Below the pieces are notes generated by a model, which worked only from the letters and a program-made list of their open reading frames with translations, made no database searches and was not told where the DNA came from. From the NCBI GenBank assembly GCA_964469165.1, contig CAYXXZ010000139.1, positions 1 through 5,797 on the forward strand: a stretch of 5,797 bases of DNA, in the 5' to 3' direction. Shown in pieces: positions 5,040-5,797 of the stretch (position 1 is its first letter; each line of letters opens with the position of its first letter). The position numbers were made by a program, and so were the translations under genes. This stretch comes from CAYXXZ01 sp964469165 (GTDB taxonomy: Bacteria; Pseudomonadota; Gammaproteobacteria; Pseudomonadales; Porticoccaceae).

Positions 5040-5797
5040 GCGCCAAGTGCCGCGCCGGGCGGATTCTGCTCGCGAAAATGGCGAATGGTCTGTTCGCGCT
5101 TTTTGTCGAGCGCCTTCCCGATGGCGGGGCCGGTAAGTCCTTCGGCGACGAACGTTTTGGGAGAGATGGTCTGCAACTCTGCGAACAGTGCACGCAGCCA
5201 TTGGCCCTGAATATAGGCGCTGTTCTCGAAGCCCTTGCGGCCGCGTGCATCCGCTTCCACCGCTTGCAGAAAGAGCTCGAACCGCTCCGGTTTGCGGAAT
5301 GCATCCGCGGCGCGAAAAATCTTGAGCAGCGTGATGGGGCGCAGCTCGAAGGCCTTGTGGCACAGCAGATGCAGTCGGGTGACGGGTATGGCGAGCTCGC
5401 GGTATTCGTTGGGAACCCGCAGCCTTTCGCACAACGCGTTGACCAGCGGAATACCGCGCTCTTCGTGGCCGATGTGGCGCGGCAGAATGTCTGCCGAGGT
5501 GGTGCCCTTGCCGAGATCGTGCACCAGGGTGCTGAAGCGCACCTTGCTGTCGGGCGTGATTCGCGCGGCCTGCTCAATGGCCATCAGCGTGTGCAGGCCT
5601 GTGTCGATTTCGGGATGAAAGTCGGCGCGTTGCGGAACCCCGAACAGGCGATCCACTTCCGGCATCAGTACCTTCAGCGCGCCACAGTTGCGCAGCACCT
5701 GAAAAAAAATGTGCGGCGATTTTTCGCCGAGTGCACGCTCGACCTCCTTCCACACCCGTTCCGGGATGAGATGACCAAGCTCGCCGCTGCACGACAG
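5036..5797 (-). CDS. cca: CCA-adding tRNA nucleotidyltransferase, C-terminal part with HD domain
   Basis: Cca adds or repairs the 3'-terminal CCA of tRNAs. In gammaproteobacteria a C-terminal HD domain adds phosphatase and 2',3'-cyclic phosphodiesterase activity. The 253 visible residues start within the tRNA-binding helical region (SGELGHLIPERVWKEVE, 4-20), corresponding to roughly residue 168 onward of the about 412-residue E. coli enzyme. The metal-binding HD motifs are present: HPEIDTGLHTLM (61-72), LVHDLGKG (91-98, H93-D94) and LPRHIGHE (105-112), followed by ADARGRKGFEN (182-192) and YIQGQWLRALF. The frame is open to the right edge; the GTG at 5755 is internal, not the start. The nucleotidyltransferase head lies outside the window. 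The TGA overlaps the folM start by four bases. Confidence 0.97.
   Translation of the reverse strand: MSCSGELGHLIPERVWKEVERALGEKSPHIFFQVLRNCGALKVLMPEVDRLFGVPQRADFHPEIDTGLHTLMAIEQAARITPDSKVRFSTLVHDLGKGTTSADILPRHIGHEERGIPLVNALCERLRVPNEYRELAIPVTRLHLLCHKAFELRPITLLKIFRAADAFRKPERFELFLQAVEADARGRKGFENSAYIQGQWLRALFAELQTISPKTFVAEGLTGPAIGKALDKKREQTIRHFREQNPPGAALGA

Noticed and set aside
4350..5432. Minus-strand open frames continuing through the N run, including an apparent 360-codon fusion
   Set aside because: The gap length is arbitrary, so frames across it are meaningless; the upstream part is also out of frame with cca and not conserved.
5036..5755. A short HD-domain protein starting at the GTG at 5755
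   Set aside because: The Cca frame stays open and conserved (SGELGHLIPER) up to the right edge, so this GTG is an internal valine codon.

Overview
The window is a stretch of core housekeeping genes from a GC-rich gammaproteobacterium. The evidence is the near-identity of the S21 protein to the E. coli form, the rpsU–(yqeY)–dnaG macromolecular-synthesis gene order, and a tsaD/folB/folK/cca neighbourhood like that of Pseudomonas and related marine lineages. A run of exactly 100 N (4450-4549) shows that this is a scaffolded draft or metagenomic assembly. Placement below class level is a guess.

Left block (minus strand, read right to left): rpsU (S21), an intrinsic terminator, a YqeY/GatB-like gene, and the first 214 codons of dnaG, which runs off the left edge. 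A divergent intergenic region of 231 bp (1469-1699) carries a sigma70-type promoter for this operon and another facing tsaD.

Middle block (plus strand): tsaD, folB and folK are stitched together by two successive TGATG overlaps, so they are almost certainly one translationally coupled operon. TsaD makes the t6A tRNA modification. FolB and FolK are consecutive steps of tetrahydrofolate synthesis.

Right block (minus strand, read right to left): cca (C-terminal 253 residues; the gene begins beyond the right edge), folM-like pteridine reductase (overlapping cca by ATGA; its end is lost in the gap), an Hsp20 small heat-shock gene (its N-terminus is lost in the gap) with a strong terminator, and a small DksA/TraR-type zinc-finger gene that converges on folK.

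Functionally the genes cover translation (S21, t6A, CCA addition), replication initiation (primase), folate/pterin metabolism (FolB, FolK, FolM) and stress response (Hsp20, DksA-like). I found no mobile element, CRISPR array, tRNA, rRNA or evident novel multi-gene system. The points worth a second look are RNA hairpins in the rpsU–yqeY–dnaG operon, a FolK with altered ATP-site positions, a DksA-like protein with a changed coiled-coil tip, the absence of plsY between tsaD and folB, and the assembly gap.
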